A DNA stretch of 37,583 nucleotides from Hyphomicrobiales bacterium (lineage in GTDB: Bacteria > Pseudomonadota > Alphaproteobacteria > Rhizobiales > Beijerinckiaceae): assembly GCA_027488155.1 (NCBI GenBank), contig JAIYCE010000074.1:1-37583 (forward strand). The letters run 5' to 3'. Positions 16,181 to 24,063 of the stretch are shown one piece after another (position 1 is the stretch's first letter; every line of letters starts with the position of its first letter). The notes beneath the pieces were generated by a model. The model did not search any database and was not told the DNA's origin. It was given only the letters and a program-made list of their open reading frames with translations. The position numbers and the translations under genes were made by a program.

Positions 16181-17383
16181 ATGATCGATAGCGCGGATAT
16201 CGTAATCGCGGGTGGCGCGGCGATCGGCTCTTCGATTGCGTATCACGTCGCCAGCGATCCTGATTTCAAAGGCCGCGTGGTCGTGATCGAGAAAGATCCG
16301 ACCTACCAATTCTCCGCCTCCGCCTTGTCGGCCGCCTCGATCCGCCAGCAATATTCGAGTGCAATCAACATCCGCATGTCGCTTTATGGCATCCAGTTCA
16401 TGCGCGAAATCGGCGAACGGCTCGCAGTGAATGGCGAAAAACCAGCCATAGATTTACACGAAGGCGGATATCTCTATCTCGCAGCGTCAGAAAATGCTGC
16501 CCGTGTGCTGCGCGAAAATTGGGAATTGCAGCAGCAGGAAGGTGCCGACATCCTCCTCTTCACACCGGAGGAGGCGGCCAAGCGCTATCCTTGGCTGTCC
16601 GCGGAGGATTTGTACGCCGCTACATGGGGCCAAACCGGTGAAGGCTGGTTCGATGGTTGGGGGCTGATGCAGGCCTTCCGCAAGAAAGCGCGCGCGCTTG
16701 GCGTCACCTATATTGATGGCAAAGTGATCGATGTTGAGCGTGCACATGGCCGCGTGGTTGCTGTCAAACTGGAAGACGGATCGCGCATCGCGTGCGGCGC
16801 ACTTGTCAATGCAGCCGGTGCATCGGGTGCGCGCCAGCTTGCAGAAACTGCCGGCATTACGATTCCTGTCATGTCGAAAAAGCGTTGCGTCTTCACATTC
16901 ACCTGCAAGGCCGAGCTTGGCATCTTTCCCATGCTGATCGATGCAAGCGGCTGCTATGCGCGGCCGGAAGGCCATCGCAACGCGGAAGGACAAATGTTCA
17001 TCTGCGGCTCAGCACCGGCCGAAGAGAACGATCCAGACACCGATGATTTCGACGTCGATTATGCGCTGTTCGAAGAGTATGTCTGGCCGACCTTGGCGAC
17101 GCGCGTGCCCGCCTTCGAAGCCATTCGCCCGGGACGCGCATGGGCGGGCCATTACGACATGAATATGTTCGATGCGAACGCCATTCTCGGACCAGTGCCG
17201 CAATTGCCGAATTTCTATCTGGCAAATGGTTTCTCAGGCCATGGCCTGCAACAATCCCCCGCCGTCGGTCGCGGGCTGGCCGAACTGCTCGTGCATGGCC
17301 GCTATATGACGCTCGATCTCTCGGAGGCTAGCTTCGAACGAATCGCGGCGAACAAACCGCTTCTCGAAAAGAATGTGATTTAA
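16181..17383 (+). CDS. FAD-dependent amine oxidoreductase (DAO family)
   Basis: This 400-residue member of the DAO (D-amino-acid oxidase/sarcosine dehydrogenase) fold has its dinucleotide-binding motif at residues 11-16, GGAAIG, the GxAxxG variant seen in the FOXRED1-like branch. A second family region, NAANG-like LVNAAGASGARQLAE, lies near 208-222. The C-terminal FAD contact is FYLANGFSGHGLQQSPAVGRGLAE (two parts, about 345-368). The substrate is not readable from sequence. Its position after the LysR gene and opposite amaB suggests an amine of the lysine pathway, such as pipecolate or a D- or N-alkyl amino acid; this is inference. A GGAGAGAG site precedes the ATG at 16181. It is convergent with the LysE gene, 14 bases away. 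Confidence 0.85.
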   Translation: MIDSADIVIAGGAAIGSSIAYHVASDPDFKGRVVVIEKDPTYQFSASALSAASIRQQYSSAINIRMSLYGIQFMREIGERLAVNGEKPAIDLHEGGYLYLAASENAARVLRENWELQQQEGADILLFTPEEAAKRYPWLSAEDLYAATWGQTGEGWFDGWGLMQAFRKKARALGVTYIDGKVIDVERAHGRVVAVKLEDGSRIACGALVNAAGASGARQLAETAGITIPVMSKKRCVFTFTCKAELGIFPMLIDASGCYARPEGHRNAEGQMFICGSAPAEENDPDTDDFDVDYALFEEYVWPTLATRVPAFEAIRPGRAWAGHYDMNMFDANAILGPVPQLPNFYLANGFSGHGLQQSPAVGRGLAELLVHGRYMTLDLSEASFERIAANKPLLEKNVI

Positions 17384-17397
17384 CGCGTAACGCGATT

Positions 17398-18018
17398 TCA
17401 TCTGGCTTTCGCAAAAGCAGCCATCACTCCGGCACCGATCAGGAGTGAACCGCCAGCACGATTGATGTTCGTCATCAGCTTTTCAGAGCGGACGAAATTC
17501 CGCGCGCGGCTTGCCAAAACGGCATAGCCGAATGCATTGACGAAGGCGATACCGATGAAGGTCGCCTCAAAGATCAGCATCTGTTGCCAGAAATCGGTAT
17601 TCGGATCCACGAATTGCGGCAAGAACGCCACGAAGAATGTCAGTCCCTTCGGATTGAGCGCGGTGACGATGAACGCATGAAGCAACATCTTCACCGGGCT
17701 TGCATCGCTATCGACTGGCCGTGCATCAAGCGTGCCACCGGCACGCCATAGCTTAATGCCGAGCCAAATCAGATAAGCAGCGCCGATCCATTTCAGAATT
17801 GTGTAGAGTGTCGCTGATGCCGACAGCAATGCACCCAACCCCACAATCGAGGCTGTCATCGCAGCGCAATCGCCGAGCGCAACGCCCACCGCCATCGGCA
17901 GTGCCGAGCGCCAGCCCTTGCCGAGCGCGTAGGAGACGACCAACAGGATTGTCGGGCCGGGAATGACGATGAGAATGGTCGATGCGGCTGCAAAGGCAAG
18001 CCATGTTTCAAAAGACAT
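17398..18018 (-). CDS. LysE/RhtB-family amino-acid exporter
   Basis: This inner-membrane exporter of about 206 residues has six predicted helices and the family signature IPGPTILLVVSYALGKG in its first third. ALNPKGLTFFVAFLPQFV lies near the middle. LysE-family proteins export amino acids or derivatives by proton antiport; RhtB-type members export homoserine, threonine or others. Two ATGs compete: 18027 and 18018. The second has GGA about 9 bases upstream, whereas the first is only a base or so from it, so I use 18018. It lies just after the terminator of the 2-oxoglutarate semialdehyde dehydrogenase gene and may have its own promoter. Proximity to lysine-catabolic genes hints at a basic amino acid substrate, but nothing in the protein proves it. 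Confidence 0.88.
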   Translation of the reverse strand: MSFETWLAFAAASTILIVIPGPTILLVVSYALGKGWRSALPMAVGVALGDCAAMTASIVGLGALLSASATLYTILKWIGAAYLIWLGIKLWRAGGTLDARPVDSDASPVKMLLHAFIVTALNPKGLTFFVAFLPQFVDPNTDFWQQMLIFEATFIGIAFVNAFGYAVLASRARNFVRSEKLMTNINRAGGSLLIGAGVMAAFAKAR

Positions 18019-18030
18019 GGACGTCATTCC

Positions 18031-18071
18031 AAAAAAGAAACCGCCGCCATTCTGCTCAAGAAGGGCGGCGG
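18031..18071 (-). terminator. Intrinsic terminator after the xylX-like/aldehyde dehydrogenase unit
   Basis: The stem CCGCCGCC/GGCGGCGG (8 bp, 15-base loop) is followed on the minus strand by TTTCTTTTTT. It lies between the aldehyde dehydrogenase stop at 18095 and the LysE start. The U tract also runs into the LysE ribosome-binding site, so the two signals overlap. Confidence 0.7.
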
Positions 18072-18094
18072 CGCAAAGCGTAGTTTTACGAAGC

Positions 18095-19543
18095 TCAGCC
18101 AGCGAATGTGTAGGCTGTCTTCACCGTGGTGTAGAATTCACGCGCATATGCGCCCTGTTCGCGCGGACCATAGCTTGAGCCTTTGCGCCCGCCGAACGGC
18201 ACGTGATAGTCGACGCCTGCCGTCGGCAAATTCACCATCACCATGCCCGCCTCGCTGTTGCGACGGAAATGCGTGGCATACTTCAAGCTCGATGTGCAGA
18301 TACCGGCGGATAGACCGAACTCCGTGTCGTTTGCGACCGCGATCGCTTCATCATAATCCTTGACGCGGATGACGCTCGCCACGGGTCCGAAGATTTCCTC
18401 GCGCGAGACACGCATTTGATTGGTGCATTCGGTGAAGAGCGCAGGCTGTAAATAAAAGCCCGGATTTTCGCGATTGAGCCGCTCGCCGCCCCAATAGAGT
18501 TTGGCGCCCTCATCCTTGCCGATCGCGATATATTTCATATCCTGATCGAGTTGGGATTGGTCGACCACCGGGCCAATATGCGTGCCTGCCTTAAGCGCAT
18601 CATCGACGACGAGGCCTTTCAGTCGCTCAGTCACGGCATCGACAAACTTATTATGGATGCCATCTTGAACGATCAGACGCGACGAGGCCGTGCAACGCTG
18701 GCCCGTCGAGAAGAATGCGCCATTGACGGCGGTTTCGACTGCCACCTTTAGATCGGCATCATCAAGCACAACGAGCGGATTCTTGCCGCCCATTTCAAGC
18801 TGTACTTTTTTCATCGGCGTCGAGGCAACGCAGGCGGCAGCGACTTTGCGACCCGTCGAGACCGAGCCGGTGAAGGTAATGGCCGCCACATCAGGATGGT
18901 CGAGAATTGTTTGCCCAACATCGGAGCCGCGGCCCATGACCAAATTCAACACGCCGGCAGGCAAGCCTGCGCGGACGAGAATATCCACAAGCGCCCAAGC
19001 AGAACCCGGCACAAGATCGGCCGGCTTGAAAACAACCGTGTTGCCGTACGCAAGTGCAGGCGCAATCTTCCATGCCGGAATGGCAATCGGGAAATTCCAC
19101 GGCGTGATCATGCCGATCACACCCACCGCTTCACGCGTCACTTCGATGCCGACACCCGGACGCACCGAGGTGACGACTTCACCATTGAGACGAAGCGCTT
19201 CGCCAGCAAAGAAATCCAGAATCTGTCCTGCGCGGGTCGCTTCACCAATGCCTTCCGGCAGGGTCTTGCCTTCTTCCCGCGCGAGCAGTTTGCCAAGCTC
19301 TTCCTTGCGCGCCATCACTTCATCCGACGCTTTTTTCAAAACGTCATGGCGCTCTTGCGGCGTCGAGCGGGACCATGCCGGAAAAGCGGCCTTGGCAGCG
19401 GCAATCGCTTCTTCCGCCTGCGCCTTCGATGCGCGGGCGTAGCGGCCGACAATATCGTTCGTGTTCGAGGGACTGATATTGTCGTTGACAGACGTACCCT
19501 CAACCCATTGGCCCGCGATGTAGTTTTTGTAGAGTTCAGACAT
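18095..19543 (-). CDS. 2-oxoglutarate semialdehyde (alpha-ketoglutaric semialdehyde) dehydrogenase
   Basis: This NAD(P)-dependent ALDH of 482 residues probably oxidises 2,5-dioxopentanoate to 2-oxoglutarate. The catalytic Glu is E250 in LEMGGKNP and the nucleophilic Cys is C284 in STGQRCTASSRL. TPWNFPIAIPAWK at 148-160 is the N-terminal cofactor region. The sequence resembles KGSADH enzymes, and the gene upstream encodes an XylX-like dehydratase whose product is exactly this semialdehyde. This corresponds to XylA of the Caulobacter xylose (Weimberg) pathway; I leave the symbol blank because xylA is also used for xylose isomerase. The start at 19543 has GGAG about 7 bases upstream. A succinate-semialdehyde-type activity cannot be excluded. 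A terminator follows. Confidence 0.85.
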   Translation of the reverse strand: MSELYKNYIAGQWVEGTSVNDNISPSNTNDIVGRYARASKAQAEEAIAAAKAAFPAWSRSTPQERHDVLKKASDEVMARKEELGKLLAREEGKTLPEGIGEATRAGQILDFFAGEALRLNGEVVTSVRPGVGIEVTREAVGVIGMITPWNFPIAIPAWKIAPALAYGNTVVFKPADLVPGSAWALVDILVRAGLPAGVLNLVMGRGSDVGQTILDHPDVAAITFTGSVSTGRKVAAACVASTPMKKVQLEMGGKNPLVVLDDADLKVAVETAVNGAFFSTGQRCTASSRLIVQDGIHNKFVDAVTERLKGLVVDDALKAGTHIGPVVDQSQLDQDMKYIAIGKDEGAKLYWGGERLNRENPGFYLQPALFTECTNQMRVSREEIFGPVASVIRVKDYDEAIAVANDTEFGLSAGICTSSLKYATHFRRNSEAGMVMVNLPTAGVDYHVPFGGRKGSSYGPREQGAYAREFYTTVKTAYTFAG

Positions 19544-19564
19544 TGGTCACTCCATTCCCAAAAT

Positions 19565-20743
19565 TCAGAGTAGGCCGCGTTGGGCCAGATTGCGCATCAG
19601 ATGCGAGACGCCGAAAGTCCATGGCGGGCATTCATGCGCATATTTCATGCGGTTGACGAGCGCACCGAGTTTCGGCGTTGCGATGGTCACGACATCGCCG
19701 ATCTTGTGCGTGAAGCCCTTGCCGGGTGCATCGCGATCCTCGATCGGTGCGAACAAAGTACCGGTGTAGAGCACAGCGCCATCAGGATATTGATGATGCG
19801 GGCCGAGCATTTGGCTTGCGAGGTCTTCGAAGCTGCGGCTGATTTTCGACAAGGACGACGCACCGTTCAGTACGAATTGATCTTCGCCCTCGACCTTCAA
19901 CGTCAGTTCAGCACGGCGCAAATCTTCGATGGAAAACGTCGTATCGAAGAAACGCAGGAACGGGCCGAGCGTAGCGGACGCATTGTTGTCTTTTGCTTTG
20001 CCAAGCAAGAGCGCCGAACGGCCTTCAACATCGCGCAGATTGACGTCATTGCCGAGCGTCGCACCGATGATATTGCCATTCGCGGCAACGACCAGCACCA
20101 CTTCCGGCTCAGGATTGTTCCAGGTCGAAACCTTGTTAAGCCCCGCATCGGCCCCCGTCCCCACGCTCGCCATCACCGGTGCTTTGGTGAAGATCTCAGC
20201 GTCGGGTCCGATCCCCACTTCGAGATATTGGCTCCACGCGCCTTGCTTCATCAGCACTTCTTTGAGGCGCATGGCTTCAGGCGAGCCGGGTTTCAGCTTT
20301 GAAAGATCGTCACCGACAAGTGCGACAATTTCCTTGCGGATTTCGGCAGCAGCATCGGCATTGCCGCGCGCACGTTCTTCGATCACGCGCTCCAACATCG
20401 AGATGGCGAAGGTCACACCGGCTGCTTTCACGGCTTGAAGATCGACCGGTGACAGCAACCAAGGCTTGTTCGGGTCGCGGCCATCGGGCGCGGTATTGGC
20501 AAGGATGGCATCGAGCGGGCCGAGATTATCGCCTGTGGCGGCGCGCAGCGCTGCGGCAGGATCCGGCGTCTCGCACAGATCCCGCATGGTTGGGAATTGT
20601 TTGGAAATATCGATGACACCGGCGGCACGAATGGCAACGACGGAAGGGCCTTTTGCATCAGGCCGCCAAATGCGACCAGCTAACGCACCGGCATAGTGAT
20701 CCTGCGGCAGGGTCGTATCCGCAGACAGCTTCAAAACGGGCAT
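19565..20743 (-). CDS. xylX: 2-keto-3-deoxy-pentonate dehydratase (FAH superfamily, XylX-like)
   Basis: This 392-residue member of the fumarylacetoacetate hydrolase superfamily probably dehydrates 2-keto-3-deoxy-D-xylonate (or the arabinonate epimer) to 2-oxoglutarate semialdehyde. Segments such as VKAAGVTFAISMLERVIEE, WSQYLEVGIGPDAEIFTK, NPEPEVVL and LGNDVNLRDVEGRSALLL closely match my memory of Caulobacter XylX. The NPEPE glutamates and GNDVN aspartate are the expected metal ligands. The ATG at 20743 has a GGGGAGGA site about 5 bases upstream; the 20-codon upstream extension is rejected. The downstream gene, 21 bases away, is the matching semialdehyde dehydrogenase. The first three Weimberg steps (dehydrogenase, lactonase, dehydratase) are not in the window. 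Confidence 0.85.
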   Translation of the reverse strand: MPVLKLSADTTLPQDHYAGALAGRIWRPDAKGPSVVAIRAAGVIDISKQFPTMRDLCETPDPAAALRAATGDNLGPLDAILANTAPDGRDPNKPWLLSPVDLQAVKAAGVTFAISMLERVIEERARGNADAAAEIRKEIVALVGDDLSKLKPGSPEAMRLKEVLMKQGAWSQYLEVGIGPDAEIFTKAPVMASVGTGADAGLNKVSTWNNPEPEVVLVVAANGNIIGATLGNDVNLRDVEGRSALLLGKAKDNNASATLGPFLRFFDTTFSIEDLRRAELTLKVEGEDQFVLNGASSLSKISRSFEDLASQMLGPHHQYPDGAVLYTGTLFAPIEDRDAPGKGFTHKIGDVVTIATPKLGALVNRMKYAHECPPWTFGVSHLMRNLAQRGLL

Positions 20744-20800
20744 GGAATCCTCCCCGCGCCTTCTTGCGGGCGCGGGCGGAGACTGTCGGGGATTGCGCTC

Positions 20801-20834
20801 CAAAGCAAGAGGCGGGGCACGCGTCCCGCCTTTG
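20801..20834 (-). terminator. Hairpin between pckA and xylX-like gene
   Basis: AGGCGGG (20810-20816) pairs with CCCGCCT (20825-20831) around an 8-base GC-rich loop, 25 bases beyond the pckA stop on the minus strand. The following U tract is broken (CTTGCTTT). It could end pckA transcripts and so separate them from the xylX-like unit. Confidence 0.45.
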
Positions 20835-20855
20835 CACCAAGTGCGGAGCTCGCCC

Positions 20856-22469
20856 TTATTCGGCGGCGAGTTGAGAGGTCGGCGCGGCGTTCTTCACATC
20901 CGCATCGACATGGGGTTCAAACTTCGCAAAGTTCTCGCGGAACATGCCGACGAGCTTTTGCGCTGTTTCGGCGAATTCAGCCTTATTGGCCCAGGTTTTC
21001 ACCGGGTAGAGGATGTGCGGCTCGACGCCCGGCACGGAGGTCGGCACGGCGAACCCGAAATAGGGATCGGTGCGGAAATCGGCCCGGTTCAGTGAGCCGT
21101 CGAGTGCTGAGGTCAGCAGGCGGCGCGTCACGCGGATCGGCATACGGCGACCTACGCCATGCTTGCCGCCGGTCCAGCCCGTATTCACCAACCAGCAATC
21201 GACGCCATGTTTGGCGATGAGATCGCGCAGGAGATTGCCATAGACGGACGGATGGCGCGGCATAAAGGGCGCGCCGAAGCAGGTCGAGAAGGTTGCCTGT
21301 GGCTCGGTAACGCCCTTTTCCGTGCCTGCAACCTTAGCGGTGTAGCCGGACAGGAAGTGATACATCGCCTGCGCCGGCGTCAGCTTGGCAATCGGTGGGA
21401 TCACGCCGAAAGCATCGCAGGTCAGCATCACGATGTTCTTGGGGATACCGGCGCGACCCGTGGCGGAGGCGTTCGGGATGAAGTTGAGCGGGTAGGCGAT
21501 GCGGGTGTTTTCCGTCTTCGACGCATCGTCGAAATCCGGCATGCGGGTTTCCGGATCGAGCGTGACATTTTCCATCACCGTGCCGAAACGCTCGGTCGTG
21601 GCGAAAATTTCCGGCTCCGCTTCACGCGACAGACGAATCGCCTTGGCGTAGCAGCCGCCTTCAAAATTGAAAATCCCGGACGGCGACCAGCCATGCTCGT
21701 CGTCGCCAATCAACGTGCGGTGCGGATCGGCCGACAGCGTTGTCTTGCCTGTACCGGAAAGACCGAAGAACACGGCTGCATCATCATGCGTGCCAGAATT
21801 GGCGGAGCAATGCATCGGCATCACACCCTTTTCCGGCAATATGTAGTTGAGATAGGTGAAAACCGATTTCTTCATTTCACCGGCATAGGAGGTGCCCGCA
21901 ATCAGCACGATCTTGCGGGTAAAATCGCAGGCGATCACGGTTTCCGAACGGCATCCGTGGCGTGCCGGATCAGCCTTGAAGCTTGGCAAATCGACGATGG
22001 TCATGTCCGGAATATAAGCGGCGATTTCTTCAGCCGCCGGTCGGATCAAGAGATTGCGGATGAACAGTGAATGCCACGCATATTCGGTAAAAACGCGCGC
22101 CTTCACACGATAGTGCGGATCGGCACCGCCGAAGAGGTCTTGCGCGAAGAGTTCCTTCCCCTTCGCATGCGCAATCATGTCGGCAAGAAGCGTTTCGAAA
22201 TTGGCCGGCGTGATCGCACCATTATTGTCCCACCAGACGACCGGGTCGGTGCGGCTGTCTCGTACGATGAATTTGTCTTTCGGCGAGCGCCCGGTGTGGA
22301 CGCCGGTTTCAGCCACGATTGGCCCGAATGCTGCCAGCTTGGCTTCATTACGACGGATAGCTTCTTCGTACAGGCGCGGCGCTTCCAGATTCCAATAGAC
22401 CTTTGTCAGATCCTTGAAGCCGAATTGTTCAGCGCCATGGGCGTCGTTACGGAGGCCAAGATTTTCCAT
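20856..22469 (-). CDS. pckA: Phosphoenolpyruvate carboxykinase (ATP)
   Basis: This enzyme makes phosphoenolpyruvate from oxaloacetate with ATP, the first step of gluconeogenesis from TCA intermediates. The 537-residue protein has the ATP-type signature, with the kinase loop [11 protein letters not shown] at residues 236-246, followed by the metal-binding region DDEHGWSP. Early motifs [12 protein letters not shown] (56-67) and the [19 protein letters not shown] region are also as expected. The ATG at 22469 has a GGGAG site 8 bases upstream. In rhizobia pckA commonly neighbours chvI/chvG; here a HugZ-like gene lies between them. The 175-bp gap upstream probably holds its promoter, although I see no clear hexamers. 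Confidence 0.97.
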   Translation of the reverse strand: MENLGLRNDAHGAEQFGFKDLTKVYWNLEAPRLYEEAIRRNEAKLAAFGPIVAETGVHTGRSPKDKFIVRDSRTDPVVWWDNNGAITPANFETLLADMIAHAKGKELFAQDLFGGADPHYRVKARVFTEYAWHSLFIRNLLIRPAAEEIAAYIPDMTIVDLPSFKADPARHGCRSETVIACDFTRKIVLIAGTSYAGEMKKSVFTYLNYILPEKGVMPMHCSANSGTHDDAAVFFGLSGTGKTTLSADPHRTLIGDDEHGWSPSGIFNFEGGCYAKAIRLSREAEPEIFATTERFGTVMENVTLDPETRMPDFDDASKTENTRIAYPLNFIPNASATGRAGIPKNIVMLTCDAFGVIPPIAKLTPAQAMYHFLSGYTAKVAGTEKGVTEPQATFSTCFGAPFMPRHPSVYGNLLRDLIAKHGVDCWLVNTGWTGGKHGVGRRMPIRVTRRLLTSALDGSLNRADFRTDPYFGFAVPTSVPGVEPHILYPVKTWANKAEFAETAQKLVGMFRENFAKFEPHVDADVKNAAPTSQLAAE

Positions 22470-22644
22470 CGCATTTTCTCCCGCGCGAAAGGCCGATCGT
22501 TGCAGCTATTCGCGAGTGCCTTATCCCATGGCGTGCTTGCGCGCTACTGCGCCAAAATGCTGATCCGACAGAGCCAGCAGCTTAGCTTTACCCCGCCATG
22601 CCAAAGCCCGAAGAAAGGGAAGCTCCAATCCTAATTTCAATCGT

Positions 22645-23124
22645 TTAAATTGATGGGTTGAGGAGTTGAGCCGGCGTCAAATCGACGATCCGACCGAATC
22701 CGGCCACGAGATGGCCGCCCAAGGGTTCGATCCGCCAGAACGAAAAATCGGCAAAATCGGCATAAAGGGCAGAATCGGGCTGCGCCGAAAGGTAGCGTTC
22801 CCGGACAGCTCCGGCGTCCATCTTCCGGGCCTGCCCCATCAGGCTCAGCCGGGGATGGGCGGAGGGATCGCCCTCGCCAATATCGGCGAGGAGCAGAGAG
22901 CACGCCGAATCGGCCATCAAGTTGGTCGTATGGAGGGCCAAGGTCGAGATCAGAATCAACGGCGCACCATCGGCATCGGGGGCCAGCGCCACCAGAGACG
23001 CATAGGGATGGCCCGTGGCCCGATCCTTTGTGGCGAGTGCGCCATAGCGGCTCGTTTGCAAAAGGCGGCGGCTCTCGGCCACCGGATCGAAAGCGGGTTT
23101 GGCCATTTGCGGCTGACCTGACAT
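22645..23124 (-). CDS. HugZ-like FMN-binding split-barrel protein
   Basis: The 159-residue protein belongs to the pyridoxamine 5'-phosphate oxidase-like split-barrel fold. The N-terminal SRRLLQTSRYGALATKD and PYASLVALAPDADGAPLILIS strands are typical of the HugZ/YhbP-like group. LALHTTNLMADSACSLLLAD and LSLMGQARKM follow. Members bind FMN or heme and some take part in heme degradation; the C-terminal heme-binding domain of long HugZ proteins is absent, so only a short single-domain form is present. The substrate is unknown. The start at 23124 has a strong AAGGGGGAA site. It is divergent from chvI with a 201-bp gap and upstream of pckA on the same strand. Confidence 0.8.
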   Translation of the reverse strand: MSGQPQMAKPAFDPVAESRRLLQTSRYGALATKDRATGHPYASLVALAPDADGAPLILISTLALHTTNLMADSACSLLLADIGEGDPSAHPRLSLMGQARKMDAGAVRERYLSAQPDSALYADFADFSFWRIEPLGGHLVAGFGRIVDLTPAQLLNPSI

Positions 23125-23208
23125 CGAACTTCCCCCTTTCCGCCCTTCATGGCGGTTTTTTCCTGCAAGCCAGCAGGCTGTTCCCCGAGAACCGTGGCGG
23201 AACCATGT

Positions 23209-23226
23209 TCGAATGATTACATTCGA
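23209..23226. promoter_or_regulatory. 7-4-7 inverted repeat upstream of chvI
   Basis: TCGAATG-ATTA-CATTCGA is a perfect inverted repeat in the hugZ/chvI divergent gap, 100 bases before the chvI start. Its size and symmetry suit a dimeric repressor or activator. OmpR-type regulators such as ChvI usually bind direct repeats, so autoregulation by ChvI is not the obvious reading. Confidence 0.4.
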
Positions 23227-23325
23227 TCCAAGGCGGTCGCGAAGAGGCCATGATCGGCCGCTTTAAAGGTGAAGCTCAGCCTGAGCTATGCCGACCCTTT
23301 GTCCTTGGCCCCCGAGATTAAAGCC

Positions 23326-24024
23326 ATGCCCACCATCGCGCTTGTCGATGACGACCGCAACATCCTGACCTCGGTTTCCATTGCACTCGAAAACGAGGGG
23401 TATCGTATTCAGACCTACACGGATGGCGCCACCGCGCTTGACGGGCTGAAGCAGAACCCGCCCGATCTTGCAATTTTCGACATCAAAATGCCGCGCATGG
23501 ACGGAATGGAATTGCTGCGCCGCCTGCGCCAAAAATCCGACCTGCCCGTGATCTTCCTGACCTCGAAGGACGAGGAGATCGACGAATTGTTCGGACTGAA
23601 GATGGGCGCGGATGATTTCATCCGCAAACCCTTCTCACAGCGTCTCTTGGTTGAGCGTGTGAAAGCGGTCCTGCGTCGCGCTGGGGCGGCAAAAGAACCG
23701 TCGACGCCAAAGGAAATTGACGCTCGCGTGCTCGAGCGCGGCCAACTGCGTATAGATCCCGAACGGCATACATGCACATGGAATGGCGAACCGGTAACAC
23801 TCACCGTCACCGAATTTCTGATCCTGCAGGCGCTGGCGCAAAGGCCCGGCGTCGTCAAAAGCCGTAATGCGCTGATGGATGCTGCCTATGACGATCAGGT
23901 CTATGTCGACGACCGCACTATCGACAGCCACATCAAACGGCTGCGCAAGAAATTCAAATCCGCTGATGACGATTTCGAAATGATCGAAACGCTCTATGGC
24001 GTTGGCTACCGGTTCAAGGAATAG
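23326..24024 (+). CDS. chvI: ChvI-type response regulator
   Basis: This OmpR-family regulator pairs with ChvG in the envelope-stress and acid-sensing system of Rhizobiales. The 232-residue protein has an N-terminal receiver domain with acidic residues D8-D10, phosphoacceptor D52 ([10 protein letters not shown]) and conserved K101. A C-terminal winged helix follows from about 135 to 230, ending in YGVGYRFKE. The start [21 protein letters not shown] closely follows rhizobial ChvI as I recall it, which is why I use the ATG at 23326 rather than an in-frame GTG at 23269. The sensor gene follows after 39 bases. In related species the system controls exopolysaccharide, motility and virulence or symbiosis genes, often including pckA-linked functions. 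Confidence 0.95.
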   Translation: MPTIALVDDDRNILTSVSIALENEGYRIQTYTDGATALDGLKQNPPDLAIFDIKMPRMDGMELLRRLRQKSDLPVIFLTSKDEEIDELFGLKMGADDFIRKPFSQRLLVERVKAVLRRAGAAKEPSTPKEIDARVLERGQLRIDPERHTCTWNGEPVTLTVTEFLILQALAQRPGVVKSRNALMDAAYDDQVYVDDRTIDSHIKRLRKKFKSADDDFEMIETLYGVGYRFKE

Positions 24025-24063
24025 CCGCGCCCAACCTTCTGAGAAGGAGGGGCTAGCCCCTTC

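Noticed and set aside
16211-16228. Broken FAD-binding motif in the DAO-family protein (Ala for the second Gly)
   Set aside because: GGAxxG is, as I recall, the normal form in this FOXRED1-like branch, so it is not a defect.
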